From NCBI GenBank assembly GCA_017437205.1, contig JAFSBP010000150.1, forward strand, positions 1 through 7,899: a stretch of 7,899 nt of DNA. The letters are read 5' to 3'. Source of the stretch: Lachnospiraceae bacterium (GTDB taxonomy: Bacteria; Bacillota; Clostridia; Lachnospirales; Lachnospiraceae). The translations under genes and the position numbers were made by a program. Positions within the stretch are counted from its first letter, which is position 1. Every line of letters starts with the position of its first letter. A model generated the notes under the pieces. It saw nothing but the letters and a program-made list of their open reading frames with translations, was not told the DNA's origin and searched no databases. This document shows, in pieces, positions 5,999-7,899 of the stretch.

Positions 5999-6787
5999 TT
6001 ACAGTTCCTTTCCGTACACCTCAATCTGCGTCAGTGCCGGGAACGGTGACTCGTCGTCTGCCTTGATCAATGTGCCGAAGGTTATCCATTCAATCTCTCT
6101 GGGTGCGATTTTGAAGGTCTGCACTCTGTCAGTCTTCACGAACTTAAGCACCTCGCTGCTGCCATCGGAGAAGGTCACAGTTCCTTCCGTCCAGTAAGAA
6201 TCGTGAGGGAAGTCTGCGCGCAGACAAATCTTCACACAATCCACCCATACCTTTCTGCCGAACTCTACTTTCATCTCCGCCTTAGGGTCGCGGTTAATTC
6301 CCCAGGACTCAAAGGGCCAGCCACCGTGGCTGTAGTTTGCATAAACTCCGTCAATAGCATTCTTTGCTGCAAACACAGACTCTCCGCGAGTCTCTACGTT
6401 AGCGCTTGCATGAGGGTAGCAGCCTTTCACATCATGCTGATCAGCCACATTCAGCGCCAGATTGCGGTAACGGCTGATTTCATCCTCCTCAGCCACTCTC
6501 ACATACAGATAATGCCGCTCTCCGCTGAAGGTCTTCGGTGAATATACCTTTTTCTTCTCGCCGAAAGGAATCGTGTAGGCGATATCCTCTGTCACGTAGC
6601 ACATCGCTGCGCCCAGCGCATCGTCCACCTGCCAGATCAGATGAATATCGTGTTCGGAGGATGTCAGAACGATCTGATCTCCCTCCGCGTACTCTCCGCG
6701 GTAAACAAAATCCACTCTGTCCTCTCCGCTCTTCTCAGCAAGCACCTGTCCATTTGCATCTACTATTTTCAAGCTTAACTCTGCCAT
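5999..6787 (-). CDS. Cytosolic discoidin (F5/8 type C)-like carbohydrate-binding protein downstream of kdgK
   Basis: No enzymatic function is recognised. The 262-residue protein starts MAELSLKIVD, with no signal peptide or membrane segment, so it should be cytoplasmic. Residues about 1-105 look like a small beta-rich domain (SLKIVDANGQVL, YAEGDQIVLTSS, IHLIWQVDDALG, HYLYVRVA). Residues about 108-262 resemble a galactose-binding-like (F5/8 type C) beta-sandwich: NLALNVAD (109-116), a stretch ending AKNAIDGVYAN (141-151), the aromatic run GGWPFESWGINRDP (155-168), MKVEFGRKVWVDCVKICLRA (172-191) and a final QIEVYG (254-259). The start at 6787 has AGGAGG seven bases upstream. It follows kdgK on the same strand after 116 bases, so it is probably co-transcribed and tied to uronate/pectin-type sugar use. 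Binding a hexuronate or oligosaccharide inside the cell is inference. Confidence 0.8.
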   Translation of the reverse strand: MAELSLKIVDANGQVLAEKSGEDRVDFVYRGEYAEGDQIVLTSSEHDIHLIWQVDDALGAAMCYVTEDIAYTIPFGEKKKVYSPKTFSGERHYLYVRVAEEDEISRYRNLALNVADQHDVKGCYPHASANVETRGESVFAAKNAIDGVYANYSHGGWPFESWGINRDPKAEMKVEFGRKVWVDCVKICLRADFPHDSYWTEGTVTFSDGSSEVLKFVKTDRVQTFKIAPREIEWITFGTLIKADDESPFPALTQIEVYGKEL

Positions 6788-6843
6788 ATCTTCTCCTCCT
6801 GAAAGACACCCGCAGCCCGATTAGGCGGTGCCTTTATATGCCG

Positions 6844-6886
6844 TACCGTCGGCAAACAGGGGAATTTCCCCTGTCCGTCGACGGTA
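6844..6886. repeat. 43-bp near-perfect palindrome between kdgK and the downstream gene
   Basis: Outer arms TACCGTCG (6844-6851) and CGACGGTA (6879-6886) and inner arms ACAGGGGAA (6856-6864) and TTCCCCTGT (6866-6874) are perfect complements. In the leftward transcript the intervening four bases pair except for one A-C mismatch (with two G-U pairs), giving a long, very stable hairpin. No T-run follows on either strand, so it is not a standard terminator. It may stabilise the kdgK mRNA end, reduce expression of the downstream gene, or bind a regulator. Confidence 0.75.
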
Positions 6887-6903
6887 TCTCTCTGTCAATA
6901 TAT

Positions 6904-7899
6904 TTATCTCTGTACACGTCCGGAAGCGTTTCCACCTGCCAAGGAAGCAACCTCATCCATGGATACCATGTTGTAGTCGCCCTCGATGGAGTGCTTCAGA
7001 CAGGAAGCAGCAACTGCGAACTCGATGGTTGCCTGAGAATCGTAGCCGCTAAGAGTCGCCGCGATCAGACCGCCGCCGAAGCTGTCGCCGCCGCCTACGC
7101 GATCAACGATGTGCATCTTATACTTCTTGCTGAAGTAGTAGTCGTTTCCGTCATAAAGCATTGCGGACCAGTTGTTATCGTTTGCGGAGATGGACTCACG
7201 CAGGGTGATTGCTACCTTGGACATACCGAAACGGTCAGCCAGCTGCTTTGCAACATCCTTGTAACCCTCGTGGTTTACCTCACCTGCGGTTACGTCGGTG
7301 TTTGCTGCATGGATACCGAATACATCAGCTGCATCCTCCTCGTTTGCGATGCAAACATCTACATACTTGCAAAGCTCAGCCATCACCTGGCCTGCTTTCT
7401 CACGGGTCCACAGCTTCTTACGATAGTTTAAGTCGCAGGATACGGTGATGCCGCGCTCCTTCGCTGCCTTACAAGCCTCCAGGCAAATCTCAGCCACATT
7501 GTCACCCAAAGCGGGGGTAATACCGGTCCAGTGGAACCAGTCAGCACCGTCGAAAATCTTGTCCCAATCGAAATCTGCCTTCGTCGCGGTTGCGATAGAG
7601 GAACCTGCACGGTCGTAAATAACCTTGGAAGGACGCTGGGAAGCACCCTTCTCCAGATAGTAGATACCTACTCTGTCACCGCCTCTTGCGATCAGAGAGG
7701 TGTCAACACCGAAACGGCGCAGGGAGTTGATTCCCGCCTGCCCGATCTCGTGCTTAGGAAGCTTAGTTACGAACGCTGCGTCAAAACCGTAGTTTGCAAG
7801 TGAAACAGCCACGTTTGCCTCGCCGCCGCCAAAAGTCGCTCCGTAGTTCTCTACCTGAACAAAGCGGTAGTATCCTTCGGGAGCCAGTCTCAACATAAT
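6904..7899 (-). CDS. kdgK: 2-Keto-3-deoxygluconate kinase KdgK (PfkB family), N-terminus outside the window
   Basis: It phosphorylates 2-keto-3-deoxygluconate with ATP to give KDPG, a cytoplasmic step in hexuronate/pectin breakdown before the aldolase. The frame is open through the window edge, reading ...I-MLRLAPEGYYRF. The Met at 7896 is most likely internal, since family members begin with a short strand and a GE-I-MLR motif, so the true start lies a few codons beyond 7899. Counting from that Met: the sugar-binding glycine motif GGGEANVAVSLA (23-34), CDLNYRKKLWT (154-164) typical of KDG kinases, ANEED (184-188), and the PfkB C-terminal signature DRVGGGDSFGGG (265-276) with Asp271 as catalytic base. 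The visible 330 residues are close to the family's full length. Other PfkB substrates such as fructose are possible but fit less well. It is first in the visible leftward pair. Confidence 0.9.
   Translation of the reverse strand: MMLRLAPEGYYRFVQVENYGATFGGGEANVAVSLANYGFDAAFVTKLPKHEIGQAGINSLRRFGVDTSLIARGGDRVGIYYLEKGASQRPSKVIYDRAGSSIATATKADFDWDKIFDGADWFHWTGITPALGDNVAEICLEACKAAKERGITVSCDLNYRKKLWTREKAGQVMAELCKYVDVCIANEEDAADVFGIHAANTDVTAGEVNHEGYKDVAKQLADRFGMSKVAITLRESISANDNNWSAMLYDGNDYYFSKKYKMHIVDRVGGGDSFGGGLIAATLSGYDSQATIEFAVAASCLKHSIEGDYNMVSMDEVASLAGGNASGRVQR

Noticed and set aside
6893..6898. Perfect -35-like TTGACA on the reverse strand after kdgK
   Set aside because: No -10 sequence lies 16-18 bp downstream (that place is inside the GC-rich palindrome), so a separate promoter for the downstream gene is not supported.
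6538..7431. 297-residue forward frame
   Set aside because: It is antisense to kdgK and the discoidin-like gene, which have strong motifs and ribosome binding sites; its own sequence is low-complexity and unrecognisable.

Overview
The window looks like chromosomal DNA from an anaerobic, medium-GC Firmicute, most likely a Lachnospiraceae-type Clostridium. This is inferred from the protein styles, the strong AAGGAG/GGAGG ribosome binding sites, the presence of citrate lyase genes together with a 2-keto-3-deoxygluconate kinase, and an HTH-fused AAA-ATPase-like gene of a kind common in gut Clostridia. No marker gene in the window fixes the taxon.

Left part (1-3972): a citrate lyase locus arranged around a divergent promoter. 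citD (acyl carrier subunit) and citE (beta subunit, cut off by the window edge) run leftward. citC (lyase ligase), an unusual P-loop protein, and a citX-citG fusion run rightward. CitG makes the triphosphoribosyl-dephospho-CoA precursor, CitX attaches it to Ser14 of CitD, CitC acetylates the thiol, and the mature complex splits citrate to acetate and oxaloacetate. The 469-624 intergenic region holds two back-to-back promoters and overlapping ATTGT/ACAAT inverted repeats that look like operators.

The most interesting gene is at 1644-2585. Its start overlaps the citC stop (ATGA). It joins an N-terminal P-loop NTPase/kinase-like domain to a C-terminal region whose motifs match the alanyl-tRNA synthetase editing domain (second additional domain, AlaX-like). 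Why such a protein sits among the genes that build the citrate lyase prosthetic group is not known to me.

Middle part (3976-5935): one leftward gene of visibly lower GC, ending 3 bp from the convergent citXG gene. It encodes an HTH + AAA-ATPase-like + PD-(D/E)XK-like protein. Its promoter is overlapped by a perfect 17-bp inverted repeat, suggesting autoregulation. It looks like an accessory insertion between two metabolic loci.

Right part (5999-7899): a leftward hexuronate-type pair, kdgK (2-keto-3-deoxygluconate kinase, start outside the window) followed by a cytosolic protein with a discoidin (F5/8 type C)-like galactose-binding domain. A 43-bp near-perfect palindrome lies between them. 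No rRNA, tRNA, CRISPR array or insertion sequence was seen, and no stretch above 300 bases lacks a gene.
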